Below, in pieces: positions 24,802-36,070 of a stretch of 41,155 bases of DNA. The number at the start of each line of letters is the position of its first letter. Position 1 is the first letter of the stretch. Position numbers and translations under genes: made by a program. The DNA comes from Gemmataceae bacterium (GTDB taxonomy: Bacteria; Planctomycetota; Planctomycetia; Gemmatales; Gemmataceae), in assembly GCA_019752375.1 (NCBI GenBank), contig JAIEMG010000171.1, forward strand, positions 1 through 41,155, in the 5' to 3' direction. A model generated the notes under the pieces. The model saw only the letters and a list, made by a program, of their open reading frames with translations, searched no databases and was not told where the DNA came from.

Positions 24802-27270
24802 TCAGCGTTTTGACAGCGTTTCGTCCAGGTTCAGCAGCACATTGGATATCACCGTCCACGCAGCCAAATCCACGATGTCCATGTCCCTGGGCGCCGGCCC
24901 CAGCGGCTTGGTGGCCATGGCGGTCGCCTTGGGGAGGTTGCCGCTGTACTGTTCCTTTACCTTGGCGAACAACTCGGCAAGGCGTTGCGTCTCCTTCTCG
25001 CTTGGCGGCCGGGTCAGGCAGAGACGGAAACCGTAGGCGATGCGTGCTTCCATCGACGCGCCGCCCTGGCTCATGATGCGGCGGGCCAGGCCCTGAGCGG
25101 TTTCGACGAAGACCGGGTCGTTCAGCGTCACCAGCGCCTGCAGCGGCGTGTTGGTGCGCGAGCGGCGCGTGGTGCAGACGGTGCGCTCCGGGGCGTCGAA
25201 GGTGGTCAGCGACGGATACGGGGCGTTGCGGCGCCAGCGGATGTACAGGCCGCGGCGGAAGCGGTTCTCGTCGGTGTCGGCAGTCCAGTCGGTCGAGCCG
25301 CCGAAGGCCGCGGACAGGCCGAACGAGGGCCGCGGCGGTTGCACCGGCTTGCCGTACATCTTCGTGCTCATCAGGCCGCTGACAAAGAGCGCTTGATCGC
25401 GGATCGCCTCGCCGGTCAGGCGGACGCGCGGGCCGCGCGCCAGCAGGCGATTGAATGGATCGCGCTTCGTCAGCTCTTCCGTGACCTGCGCGCCTTGCCG
25501 ATAGGCAGCCGACGTCACCATTAGCCGCAGCATCTGCTTGGTGTCCCAGCCGAGGCGGATGTATTCGGTCGCCAGCCAGTCGAGCAGCTCCGGATGGCTG
25601 GGCGCCTCGCCCTGCATGCCGAAGTCTTCCGACGTTTCGACAATGCCGATGCCGAAGAGCTGTTCCCAGTAGCGATTGACGGCCACGCGCGCCGTCAGCG
25701 GGTTTTCCGGGCTGACCAGCCACTTGGCCAGGGTCAGGCGATTCATCGGTTCGTTGGCGGGCGCCGGCGGGAAGACGGCGGGCAGGCCCGGTTTCACCAG
25801 GTCGCCCTTGGCCAGGAAGTCGCCGCGGATGTGGATGTTGGTGACGCGCGGCTTGCCCTCGCGCAGGACCGGCGTCGTCGCGCTGATCTGCTTCAGCCGG
25901 CCATCGACCTTGATGAACTCCGCGTTCAGGTCCTTCCACGGCTCGGAAAGGTTGCGATAGTAGGCGTTCAACTTCGGCAGCAGGTTCTTGTCGCGCTTGT
26001 CGGCGGGCTGGGCAAGGATGGCCGCAATGTCCTTGGGCAGAGTTGCAGAATCGACGCTCAGCTCCCATTCGAGCTGGCCCGCGTCGACCATGCCGGTCAA
26101 TTCATCGAGGCGCTTCTTCAGCCCGGCGACGATGGGCGTCAGGGCATCGAATTCCTTTTCCATGCCGACCACGGCGGTCGTCAGCGTCGGTGCGTCGCTG
26201 CCGCTGTTGTTGTCCTCGGTGTTGTTGAAGATCGCGTAGAGCTGGTAGTACTCCTTCTGGGTGTACGGATCGTACTTGTGGCTGTGGCACTGGGCACAGG
26301 CCAGGGTGCCGGCCATCCAGACCTGGAAGGTCGTGTTGACGCGATCGACCACCGCGGCGGAGCGGAACTCTTCCGCGTTGGTGCCGCCCTCGGTGTTGGT
26401 CAGCGTGTTGCGATGAAAACCGGTGGCAATGAGCTGCGCGGGCGTCGGGTTGGGCAGCAGGTCGCCGGCGAGCTGGTCGATGGTGAAACGGTCGAACGGC
26501 AGGTTGTCGTTGTGCGCCTGGATCACCCAGTCGCGATAGCGCCAGATGGTGCGGTCCGGGTCGTTGGCGAAACCTTGCGAATCGGCATAGCGCGCCTGGT
26601 CGAGCCAGAGCTGCGCCCAGCGCTCGCCGAAAGCGGGTGAAGCGAGCAGCCGATCGACGTACTTCTCGTACCAGTCCGCGGCCTTGTCGTTGTAAGCAGC
26701 CTCCGCCTGCTCGATGGTCGGCGGCAGGCCGGTCAGATCGATGGCGACGCGGCGAATGAGCGCATAGCGATCCGCGACCGGCGTCGGACGCAGTCCTTCC
26801 TTCTCCAGGCGAGCGAGGATGAAGCGGTCGATGCCGTTGATCGACCACTGCTTGTCGCGCACGTCCGGCGGCGCGAGCCGAACCGGCTTGACGAAGGCCC
26901 AGTGGACAGCGTAGGGCGCTCCCTGGCCGATCCACTGCTTCAGCGTGGCGACTTCAGCATCCGTCAGGCGCTTGGCGGTCTTTGGCGGCGGCATCACCTT
27001 GCGCTCGTTGGCGTGGACGATGCGGGCGACGAGCTCGCTCTCGTCTGGTTTGCCAGGAACAATGGCAATGGTGCCGCTTTTCAGCTCTTTCAGCGCCGCG
27101 TCGCGCACGTCGAGGCGCAGGCCGGCCTTGCGGGCGCCGTCGTCAAAGCCGTGACACTGAAAGCACTTGCTGGCCAGGATCGGCCGCACGTCGCGGTTGA
27201 AGTCCACGTCCTTGGCCGACGCGGCGCCCACAAGCGTCGCGGTGAAGATCAGGCTGCACAACCACCTCAT
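24802..27270 (-). CDS. PSD1 protein: PSCyt1 cytochrome, DUF1549, DUF1553
   Basis: 822 residues with a signal peptide (1-19, ending ASAKD). The PSCyt1 cytochrome has its heme site CFQCH at 36-40 and a likely ligand in the KVMPPPKTAKR stretch. DUF1549 follows (WSINGIDRFILARLEKEGLRPTP, DLTGLPPT, GERWAQLWLDQARYADSQG). It is followed by a second heme-like site, CAQCHSHKYDPY. DUF1553 closes the protein (LTLAKWLVSPENPLTARVAVNRYW, FGMQGEAPSHPELLDWLA, NTPLQALVTLNDP). This protein and DUF1501 always travel together in planctomycetes and probably form an exported oxidation/hydrolysis unit. GGAG lies six bases before ATG at 27270. Only 31 bp separate it from the GntR gene, which argues for one transcript. 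Confidence 0.96.
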   Translation of the reverse strand: MRWLCSLIFTATLVGAASAKDVDFNRDVRPILASKCFQCHGFDDGARKAGLRLDVRDAALKELKSGTIAIVPGKPDESELVARIVHANERKVMPPPKTAKRLTDAEVATLKQWIGQGAPYAVHWAFVKPVRLAPPDVRDKQWSINGIDRFILARLEKEGLRPTPVADRYALIRRVAIDLTGLPPTIEQAEAAYNDKAADWYEKYVDRLLASPAFGERWAQLWLDQARYADSQGFANDPDRTIWRYRDWVIQAHNDNLPFDRFTIDQLAGDLLPNPTPAQLIATGFHRNTLTNTEGGTNAEEFRSAAVVDRVNTTFQVWMAGTLACAQCHSHKYDPYTQKEYYQLYAIFNNTEDNNSGSDAPTLTTAVVGMEKEFDALTPIVAGLKKRLDELTGMVDAGQLEWELSVDSATLPKDIAAILAQPADKRDKNLLPKLNAYYRNLSEPWKDLNAEFIKVDGRLKQISATTPVLREGKPRVTNIHIRGDFLAKGDLVKPGLPAVFPPAPANEPMNRLTLAKWLVSPENPLTARVAVNRYWEQLFGIGIVETSEDFGMQGEAPSHPELLDWLATEYIRLGWDTKQMLRLMVTSAAYRQGAQVTEELTKRDPFNRLLARGPRVRLTGEAIRDQALFVSGLMSTKMYGKPVQPPRPSFGLSAAFGGSTDWTADTDENRFRRGLYIRWRRNAPYPSLTTFDAPERTVCTTRRSRTNTPLQALVTLNDPVFVETAQGLARRIMSQGGASMEARIAYGFRLCLTRPPSEKETQRLAELFAKVKEQYSGNLPKATAMATKPLGPAPRDMDIVDLAAWTVISNVLLNLDETLSKR

Positions 27271-27301
27271 GGGAGTCTCCGACAGGTGGGAAACGGTGGG
27301 C

Positions 27302-28066
27302 TCATGCTCGCCGAGCGGTCTTCGCCCGGCGTCTCGGCTCCGGCAGGGTCTGGATGTCTTCCAGCACGCCGGACATGCTCAGGTGGGCCCGCATCGCCGC
27401 CCGGACCTGCTCCGGGTCGCCGGCGACCAAGGCCGCGTAGATGGCGCTGTGGGCGCGGTTGGTGACGTCGCGTCGCTCGGCCGTCCAGCGCTGACGCACC
27501 AGGAACGTCCGCAGCAGCTCCAGCAATCCCTGCTGAATCGTCTGCAGCACGCTATTGCCGGCCACACGGCCAATCTCGCGATGGAAGCGAATGTCGAGAT
27601 CGACGTAGTCGGCCAGCCGGTCCAGGTCGCGCAGGCGGGCCATCGCTTCAAGCGCGTCGCGGATCGGCAGCAGGTCTTCCAGACGGCGATGTGCCGCAGC
27701 CCGGCCGGCCAACTCGATTTCGAGCAGGTTACGCGCTTCGAGCAAGTAGGTCAGGTTGTGGTCTTCCTGCATCAGCCCGGTTTGCAATGTGCTGGCGAGT
27801 GCATCGACCAGCGACGCGTACGACAGTGACTGCACAAAGGCCCCGCCGCGCGGCACGATGCGGACCAGGCCCATGGTTTGTGCCTGAAGCAGGGCGTCGC
27901 GCACCACGGTCGGCTGCACGTCGAGCAGCGCTGCCAGCTCGCGGATCGGCGGCAGCTGATCGCCCGGCTTGAGCCCGCGCTGCCGGATCAACCCCAGGAC
28001 GGCATGGACCGTGTGGTTGCGGCTGGCCGGACGCGGTGCGATGACTTCAACAAGGCTGTGCGGCAT
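27302..28066 (-). CDS. GntR-family (FadR/FCD) transcriptional regulator
   Basis: 254 residues from ATG at 28066; GTG or TTG starts up to 28078 are possible. The N-terminal winged helix (about 10-80) shows the family pattern GLKPGDQLPPIRELAALLDVQPTVVRDALLQAQTMGLV and IVPRGGAFV. The rest is an all-helical FCD ligand-binding domain (LLEARNLLEIELAGRAAAHR, DLDIRFHREIGRVAGNSVL, HSAIYAALVAGDPEQVRAAMRAHL), where conserved Asp and His residues often bind a metal and an organic acid. It heads the PSD1-DUF1501 cluster. A perfect palindrome overlapping a promoter lies 36 bases upstream, so it very likely represses its own operon until an effector, probably a carboxylate or sugar acid, binds. The effector is inferred. 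Confidence 0.93.
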   Translation of the reverse strand: MPHSLVEVIAPRPASRNHTVHAVLGLIRQRGLKPGDQLPPIRELAALLDVQPTVVRDALLQAQTMGLVRIVPRGGAFVQSLSYASLVDALASTLQTGLMQEDHNLTYLLEARNLLEIELAGRAAAHRRLEDLLPIRDALEAMARLRDLDRLADYVDLDIRFHREIGRVAGNSVLQTIQQGLLELLRTFLVRQRWTAERRDVTNRAHSAIYAALVAGDPEQVRAAMRAHLSMSGVLEDIQTLPEPRRRAKTARRA

Positions 28067-28101
28067 CGGTGGCACCAAGGGTGCGCGGCGGGCATGAGTA
28101 G

Positions 28102-28130
28102 ATGATAATCAGTGATTATCAGAGGGGCAA
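28102..28130 (-). promoter_or_regulatory. Promoter and operator of the GntR-PSD1-DUF1501 operon
   Basis: On the minus strand TTGCCC (28125-28130) and TATCAT (28102-28107) are separated by exactly 17 bases, a good sigma-70-type layout. A perfect 19-base palindrome, TGATAATCA-G-TGATTATCA on the plus strand (28103-28121), fills the spacer and covers the -10 box. A dimeric GntR regulator bound here would block polymerase. The site is 36 bases ahead of the GntR start. Confidence 0.75.
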
Positions 28131-28159
28131 GGATAATTGTAACGCCGCTGAAGAGCTTC

Positions 28160-28591
28160 CTAATCGTGAGGCGGATGCCAACCTGCCAGAACCCAGTTGC
28201 TTCGAACCTCCAGCGCGTCCGGGTCGTCGCTCAGGTGCAATGCACTAACGGTGGCCCGGCCGGTGGGCGTCAGTCCAATGATGCGGATCCCATCCTCCGC
28301 CCAGCGAAAGTGTTCGGTCCACGCCTGCAAGCGCGGGTTGAAAAGAGGAACGGTCTCGCCCGTTTCAGGATCCGCAGAAGCCGTCTTATCGCTTTTGTGT
28401 CCGTTGCAGATGGGACAGGCGAGCCAGAGGTTGGATTCACCATCTCGACCGCCCTTGGCGCGTGGGATGATGTGCTCGATCTGAAGTCGAGCCATGACCA
28501 GATGCTGGGGGCTCCAGCAGTAGCCGCACCGAAACCGCGCCGCGGAACGGACGCGTCGGTCGACGTCGATGGGTATGGAAGGGCGGTCCAT
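28160..28591 (-). CDS. HNH endonuclease
   Basis: 143 residues. A zinc-ribbon-type HNH nuclease is complete: CGYC at 22-25, IEHIIPRAKGG with the catalytic-type histidine pair region at 39-46, the central Asn54 in SNLWLACP, and CPIC (59-62) followed by GHKSDK. After the nuclease there is about 75 residues of mixed structure (FNPRLQAWTEHFRWAEDG..IGLTPTGRATV) seen in many stand-alone HNH proteins. ATG at 28591 is one base after the TGA of the upstream RHH-like gene, so the two are translated together. Such pairs recur in cyanobacteria and planctomycetes; the role is unknown. The target could be DNA repair, mobile DNA or invading DNA. Confidence 0.92.
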   Translation of the reverse strand: MDRPSIPIDVDRRVRSAARFRCGYCWSPQHLVMARLQIEHIIPRAKGGRDGESNLWLACPICNGHKSDKTASADPETGETVPLFNPRLQAWTEHFRWAEDGIRIIGLTPTGRATVSALHLSDDPDALEVRSNWVLAGWHPPHD

Positions 28592-28592
28592 G

Positions 28593-28955
28593 TCATTGCA
28601 GCGGCGGACGAAGGCCGCGCTGAACTGCCACACGCAGCGCTTGCGCTTTGCGGACGAGGCCGCTCCGATAGACCTGCATCAATTCTTCGAGGCGGCCGCG
28701 TTCATCAGGCAGCAGCTGGCCCTCGCGATTCTTCTCCTGGAGAAGGCCCAACTCGGATTGTTGAGATTCCGCCATCGCAGCGTCGCATAGGGCGACGACA
28801 TCGGCATCGGGCAGCAACTCAAGGGGTGACTCTGCGGCGCCTCGCTGAATGTACTCGACTACCACATCTTCGAAGGCGCGATGACTCCGGGCCGCAGCAG
28901 TGCGGATTCGTTGGGCCAGGTCTTCAGGGAGCTCAAGGATTACTCTTAGCGACAT
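28593..28955 (-). CDS. Ribbon-helix-helix-like partner of the HNH endonuclease
   Basis: 120 residues. The first 40, SLRVILELPEDLAQRIRTAA followed by HRAFEDVVVEYIQRG, fit a ribbon-helix-helix DNA-binding pattern. The rest is helical and charged (ADVVALCDAAMAESQQSELGLLQEKNREGQL, DERGRLEELMQVYRSGLVRKAQALRVAVQRG), a layout I know from small genes placed directly before HNH nucleases in other phyla. It may regulate the pair, restrain the nuclease or guide it to DNA; all three are inference. The stop and the nuclease start are spaced by one base. ATG at 28955 has GCGAGG close by. Confidence 0.75.
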   Translation of the reverse strand: MSLRVILELPEDLAQRIRTAAARSHRAFEDVVVEYIQRGAAESPLELLPDADVVALCDAAMAESQQSELGLLQEKNREGQLLPDERGRLEELMQVYRSGLVRKAQALRVAVQRGLRPPLQ

Positions 28956-28991
28956 GCCTCGCTTCTCACTGCCCGCGTTTCGACTACTTTA

Positions 28992-29717
28992 CTACACTTC
29001 AATGCGCAACGATTCGCAAGTGGCAACGTAGGTCGATTCCAGCTCCAGCGGCAGGCAGAGGTCGGCTTCCAGCCACAACGGCAGGGACGGCAACGATGCG
29101 CCAACCGTCAACGCCTCGGGCCAGATCTCCAGCTGGACCTGTTCGTCTGCGACCGCGGTCCGATAGGCCACGGCTGACAGCGAAGTCGGCGCTTGCCAGA
29201 CGGCGTCGGCACCCAGCTGCAGGACGTTCATCAGTTCGGTATGAAGGTTGGCCAGCCGGTCGGACACCACGTCAACGACAACCACCGACGCGCCCTGGGA
29301 AAGGTAACTGGCGCACTTGGCAGCGAAGGCGCGGCGATGGGCGGGACGGTCCTTGTTCGCCGGGCTGACTAGCTCGATGGCGGCGCGCAGACGCAGTCCG
29401 CCTTCTTCGGAGAAGACGCGGACCTCGAAAACGTCGGGGTGGGTGAAGTCCACGGGGACGCGGATCGACGCGCGTGGCGGCGCCCAAAGTGCCGTCGCCA
29501 CACCGCCGCTCGATGCGTGTTGCGCGGCCCCATTCTCCCGTGCCGTGGCAACGTCGATCTCCACGCGGCCGCCAAGCTCCACCAGCGGCAGCGCCACGTA
29601 GAACTTCGGCAGCAAGGTGTTGAGGTGCGTGGCGATGGCCGCGGCCCAGGCGCCATGCACACCTTGCCACGGACGGCTCACGCTCAGCGGCGGGTGAAAG
29701 TGGTCCCGGAGCGGCAC
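28992..29717 (-). CDS. DUF4058 family protein
   Basis: 241 residues. The family signature is present: PLRDHFHPPLSVSRPWQGVHG at the start, then an IELVSPANKDRPAHRRAF block and the later VDVVSDRLANLHTEL stretch. The IELVSPxNK motif resembles an active-site strand of the restriction-endonuclease-like fold, but I cannot show a complete site, and no function is established for the family. The start is GTG at 29717 with GGAG six bases upstream. It lies 25 bases after the gyrB stop on the same strand and is probably cotranscribed with it. Confidence 0.88.
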   Translation of the reverse strand: MPLRDHFHPPLSVSRPWQGVHGAWAAAIATHLNTLLPKFYVALPLVELGGRVEIDVATARENGAAQHASSGGVATALWAPPRASIRVPVDFTHPDVFEVRVFSEEGGLRLRAAIELVSPANKDRPAHRRAFAAKCASYLSQGASVVVVDVVSDRLANLHTELMNVLQLGADAVWQAPTSLSAVAYRTAVADEQVQLEIWPEALTVGASLPSLPLWLEADLCLPLELESTYVATCESLRIEV

Positions 29718-29742
29718 GGGTGTCTCCGTGGGTGTACGGTCA

Positions 29743-32656
<2,914 letters not shown>

Positions 32657-32720
32657 GGGCAGTACACCGGGCGCTTCGGGCGAAACACCGGGCGCTCACG
32701 CGACCCGGCTCGCTGGATGA

Positions 32721-33824
32721 TCACGTGAGCGGCATCACGACGTAGGAATAGTCCGTGCCGTGCTTGAACAGGGCCGGCGTGCTGCCGTCCACCAGCTCCA
32801 GCGTCAACGCCGCGTCGGCGGGCAGCACGCGGAGCATGTCGCTGACGTAGTGGGCATCAAAGTTGATCGTCACGTCCTTGCCGTCGTAATCCAGCGGCAG
32901 CTCGACCTTCGAGCGGCCACTTTCCGCGCCGCGGGCCTTGAGCGTCAGCTTCTTCTTGGCGAACTCGAAGATGACGCGCTTGCTTTCCTCGTCCGTCATG
33001 ATCGCCGCCTGCCGGACGGCGCTGAGGAACGGTCCAACGGTCAACGGCACTTTCACGGTTGTCTTCTTGGGAAACACTTCCTTGTAGTTCGGATAGCGCC
33101 CTTCCACGAGGCGCGTGTAGATCGTTGCCCGATCGGTCTTGAAGAGGGCCTCGTTCGGCTTGAGGCAGACGCGCACCACCTGGTCGTCGTCCTGGAGGAC
33201 GCGTTCCAGGAGCGCCATCGACTTGGTCGGGACGACGTGTGTCTGTCCCTTGGTATCGCCGCCGCCGTTGTCGGTGGCGGGACCGCTGGCCACGGCCAGG
33301 CGCCGGCCGTCCGTCGCGATCAGCCGAGCAACTTTGTCCTCGAATTCCCAGAGGACGCCGGTCATCGAGTAGCGCGTGCTCTCCTTGGCCGCGGCAAAGG
33401 CCGTGCGGCGAATCATCTCCCGCAGGGCTCCGGCCGAGATCTCGTGGTGCTTGTCGTCCGCGAACGTGGGAATGTCGGGGAACTCGGCGGGGTCTTCGCC
33501 GGGCATCTCGAACTCGTTGGCAGCGCCGCGAATGACCGACGTCTCGTTGGTCGTTTCGAGGGTCAATTCTTCGTCGGTCGTTTCACGCAGGATGGCGACC
33601 AGGCGACCTGCCGGCAACAAGGCCTCGCCCGGTTCATCGACCTTGATGCTGCGCACTTCCAGGCGAACGCCCAGCTCCAGGTCGGTCGCGAGCAGGGTGC
33701 AGCCGTCCGCCTTGGCGATCGCCTTGAGGTTGCGCAGGACCGGCTTCACGTCCCGGCTTGGCACCGCGACACTAGCAAGCTGACAGGCCGACAACAACGC
33801 TTCACGAGGGCAATGCGCTTTCAT
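32721..33824 (-). CDS. dnaN: DNA polymerase III beta subunit (sliding clamp)
   Basis: 367 residues, the standard length of the bacterial clamp. The three-domain pattern is present. Visible blocks include VLRNLKAIAKADGCTLLATDLELG in domain 1, RRTAFAAAKESTRYSMTGVLWEF at the start of domain 2, and the C-terminal end TDYSYVVMPLT, which forms part of the binding pocket for polymerase and other partners. It encircles DNA as a dimer and tethers DNA polymerase III. ATG at 33824 is preceded by AGAGAAG. A 304-bp gap separates it from dnaA and holds the oriC candidate. Confidence 0.98.
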   Translation of the reverse strand: MKAHCPREALLSACQLASVAVPSRDVKPVLRNLKAIAKADGCTLLATDLELGVRLEVRSIKVDEPGEALLPAGRLVAILRETTDEELTLETTNETSVIRGAANEFEMPGEDPAEFPDIPTFADDKHHEISAGALREMIRRTAFAAAKESTRYSMTGVLWEFEDKVARLIATDGRRLAVASGPATDNGGGDTKGQTHVVPTKSMALLERVLQDDDQVVRVCLKPNEALFKTDRATIYTRLVEGRYPNYKEVFPKKTTVKVPLTVGPFLSAVRQAAIMTDEESKRVIFEFAKKKLTLKARGAESGRSKVELPLDYDGKDVTINFDAHYVSDMLRVLPADAALTLELVDGSTPALFKHGTDYSYVVMPLT

Positions 33825-34128
33825 GACGGGTTGCTTCTCTGGGTGTGGTATCGGAAAGAAATACTCTGAATCACTTTCAATCTCGTAACAGTCGTAATGT
33901 GCGAACCCATTCTGTGAATCACTCGCAAATCAACGTCTCAAGATATTTCAGGATAGATACTTATGCTGAAATACCTCCCGTGGAAAACCTGTTGCTTTCC
34001 TGTCGATGGGGTGTTCGCCGCTGTTGGGGCATCCTTGCGCCTCGTTGGTGGACCATTTCTGTCACCACAACGACAACCACCGGCAATCGCACTGTTCACA
34101 CATGTCCAACACCTTTTGCACACACTTA
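33825..34128. other. Candidate replication origin, dnaA-dnaN gap
   Basis: The gap is clearly more AT-rich than its surroundings. DnaA-box-like sites judged against TTWTNCACA: TTTTGCACA at 34114-34122 (exact), TGATTCACA on the minus strand at 33913-33921 (one mismatch), TTTTCCACG on the minus strand at 33979-33987 (one mismatch), and CTGTTCACA at 34092-34100 (two mismatches). An inverted repeat, TATTTCAG at 33944-33951 and CTGAAATA at 33966-33973, flanks an AT-rich loop. TGAATCACT recurs at 33867-33875 and 33915-33923. The promoter of dnaN must also lie here. Confidence 0.6.
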
Positions 34129-35145
34129 CTACGCCAGGTCGGCACGCAGCTGGCGGAGCGTGCCTTGCAAGGCCGCGTCCGCGTCGAAGCAGCCTTCGAC
34201 CTTGCGGCAGGCGTGCAGCACCGTGCTGTGGTCCCGACCGCCGAAGTACGCACCGATTTCCTGGAGCGACAACCCCGTGAGCTGCCGGGCGAGGTACATG
34301 CTCACCTGGCGCGGCAGCATGACCTGGTGCGAACGCCGGCGCGATTGCAGCTGCCGCGCGTCGACCTGAAAGTGTTCGCCCACGCGTCGAGCAATGCGTT
34401 CCAGGGTCGGCACCGTCGCTTCCACCTGTTCGCGAAAGTGCGCCGCCACGGTCGGTACATCCAGCGGTCGCGGGTTCTGTTTGAGTAGGCCTTCCAGTTG
34501 GGCCAGCGCCCCTTGCAACTGTCGACCGCCACCAGCCAGGTGCTCGGCCAACCAGGCGAGGATCGCTTGTTCCACCACGAGCTGCCGGCGCTGGGCCCGG
34601 TCGCACAGGAATGCCAGCCGACTTGGTGCGGACAGCGCCTCCAGGGACACGACCAGGCCCGACGCCAGGCGACTGATCAGGCGGGCCGGCACGTCGAGAA
34701 AGCGCGGGCCCACGTTGGCCGTGAACACCAGCTGCTGATGGCGCGCGAGGAGGGTGTCAAAGAGCTGCGTTAATCGCTCTGCCGCGATCGGCGCCAGCTG
34801 TTGAACGTCCTCGATGACCACGAGATCGCAATCGCGCACGGCATGGAGCATGTCTTCATCGCAGCGCGCGAGGTCGGCGGCGGGCACGACCTGACTGGTC
34901 AACTCCGGGTTGCGGCGGGCGGTTTCCTGCGCCAGGGCCCAGATCAGGTGCGTTTTGCCGGTGCCCGCAGGGCCATGGAGGTACAGCGGATTGATGGTGC
35001 GGGCCGATTTTCGCGAGGACATACACGTTGCCGCGGTCTGGACGGCGACCAGCGCGGCGCGGTTCTCGGGAGCCGCCACGAAGCGCGAAAACGTCAACAA
35101 TCTGAGCTGCCCCCGTTCGTCGGAGCGGGGGAAATGCGGCTTCAT
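34129..35145 (-). CDS. dnaA: Chromosomal replication initiator DnaA, lacking domains I and II
   Basis: 338 residues from ATG at 35145 (a GTG at 35184 would add 13). Typical DnaA is 440-480 residues. Here the AAA+ domain starts almost at once ([16 protein letters not shown]). Walker A is GPAGTGKTH (58-66). Walker B is VVIEDVQQL, with Glu112-Asp113 where the family usually has two Asp. Sensor 1 reads FTANVGP instead of the usual SD pair. Box VII keeps [10 protein letters not shown] with its arginine. Domain IV carries [21 protein letters not shown] and the signature [11 protein letters not shown] (302-312). Without domain I it cannot recruit DnaB in the E. coli manner, which fits a DciA-type loader encoded nearby. 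Position next to dnaN supports identity as the main initiator. Confidence 0.95.
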   Translation of the reverse strand: MKPHFPRSDERGQLRLLTFSRFVAAPENRAALVAVQTAATCMSSRKSARTINPLYLHGPAGTGKTHLIWALAQETARRNPELTSQVVPAADLARCDEDMLHAVRDCDLVVIEDVQQLAPIAAERLTQLFDTLLARHQQLVFTANVGPRFLDVPARLISRLASGLVVSLEALSAPSRLAFLCDRAQRRQLVVEQAILAWLAEHLAGGGRQLQGALAQLEGLLKQNPRPLDVPTVAAHFREQVEATVPTLERIARRVGEHFQVDARQLQSRRRSHQVMLPRQVSMYLARQLTGLSLQEIGAYFGGRDHSTVLHACRKVEGCFDADAALQGTLRQLRADLA

Positions 35146-35470
35146 CCTGGCCCTGCTTGAATGGGTGCAAGCGATGCGGATCACCCGTGTATTCTAGCGA
35201 AAATCAGCCCCCGCGTACAGCTGTTTGCGCTGTATCTAAGTCTTTATTTTTCAATAAGATACATTCTACCCGACACCGGTTGCTCGATCGTGTGGAAGCA
35301 ACGGTGTCCGGCACCGTCAACAAACGGCAATTTCACGCCGGTTACGCTCAAAAAGCACTGGATCCGGCCCCACCCAGCGGGGCAAGGCGGCGCGAGCGTA
35401 GAATTCACTGGCCCAAGCCAACGGCACGGGAGTATAAGCGACACGAGCCACTGCCGATCGGGGGTTGCCC
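35146..35470. promoter_or_regulatory. AT-rich dnaA upstream region
   Basis: The gap between divergent dnaA and the ECF sigma gene has an AT-rich core (35231-35265) in which TGTATCT (35231-35237) and AGATACA (35257-35263) form a 7-bp inverted repeat. A weak DnaA-box-like site (GCTTCCACA, minus strand, 35291-35299, two mismatches) lies further up. It must hold the dnaA and sigma-factor promoters and could serve as, or contribute to, a DNA unwinding element. I could not assign hexamers with confidence. Confidence 0.45.
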
Positions 35471-36070
35471 ATGTCCGAAGAGCAGGAATTTCGGGACTTG
35501 ATCCGTAAGGTCCGTGCCGGCGATCAGCAGGCCGCCGCGGACTTGGTGCGCGAGTACGAAACCGAGATTCGGCGGGCCGTCCGCATCCGGCTGACCGATC
35601 CGACCCTCTATCGCGTGCTGGATTCGATGGATGTGTGCCAGTCGGTGTTGGCAAACTTCTTCGTGCGCGCCTCGGCCGGCCAGTTCGAGATCGACCGGCC
35701 CGATCAGTTGCTGCGTCTGCTGGTGACGATGGCCCGCAACAAGTTGCTCGATCAGGCACGCAAGCAGCATTCGAGCCGGCGCGACAGCCGCCGCATCGAG
35801 GCGGGCCCGTCGGGACAGCTCGAAGCCGTCGCCGACGCCGATGCCGCCACCCCCAGTCAGATTGTGTCGGAAAAAGAACTACTGCAGGCGATGCGTGAAC
35901 AACTGACCGACGACGAACGCTTCCTCGCCGACCAGCGTGCCTTGGGTCGCGACTGGTCCGAGATCGCGAAGGAAGCCGGCGGCAGCGCCGAAGCCCTGCG
36001 CAAGAAGCTCGCCCGCGCCCTCGATCGCGTGGCCCGACAACTCGGCCTCGACGCTTTCCAGGAAGATTGA
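35471..36070 (+). CDS. ECF-type RNA polymerase sigma factor, planctomycete group
   Basis: 199 residues. Region 2 (about 18-102) shows YETEIRRAVRIRLTDPTLYRVLDSMDVCQSVLANFFVR and LLRLLVTMARNKLLDQARKQ, the pattern of the large planctomycete ECF groups. A variable linker (about 103-130) leads to region 4 (LTDDERFLADQRALGRDWSEIAKEAGGSAEALRKKLARALDRVARQLGL), which has the -35-binding helix-turn-helix. ATG at 35471 is preferred to TTG at 35465. No anti-sigma gene is adjacent, so control is likely through a distant kinase or membrane partner. It is divergent from dnaA and is followed by a glycosyltransferase after a 116-bp gap. Confidence 0.93.
   Translation: MSEEQEFRDLIRKVRAGDQQAAADLVREYETEIRRAVRIRLTDPTLYRVLDSMDVCQSVLANFFVRASAGQFEIDRPDQLLRLLVTMARNKLLDQARKQHSSRRDSRRIEAGPSGQLEAVADADAATPSQIVSEKELLQAMREQLTDDERFLADQRALGRDWSEIAKEAGGSAEALRKKLARALDRVARQLGLDAFQED

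Noticed and set aside
32657..32720. recF between dnaN and gyrB
   Set aside because: Only 64 bp separate dnaN from the DUF721 gene; there is no room for recF.
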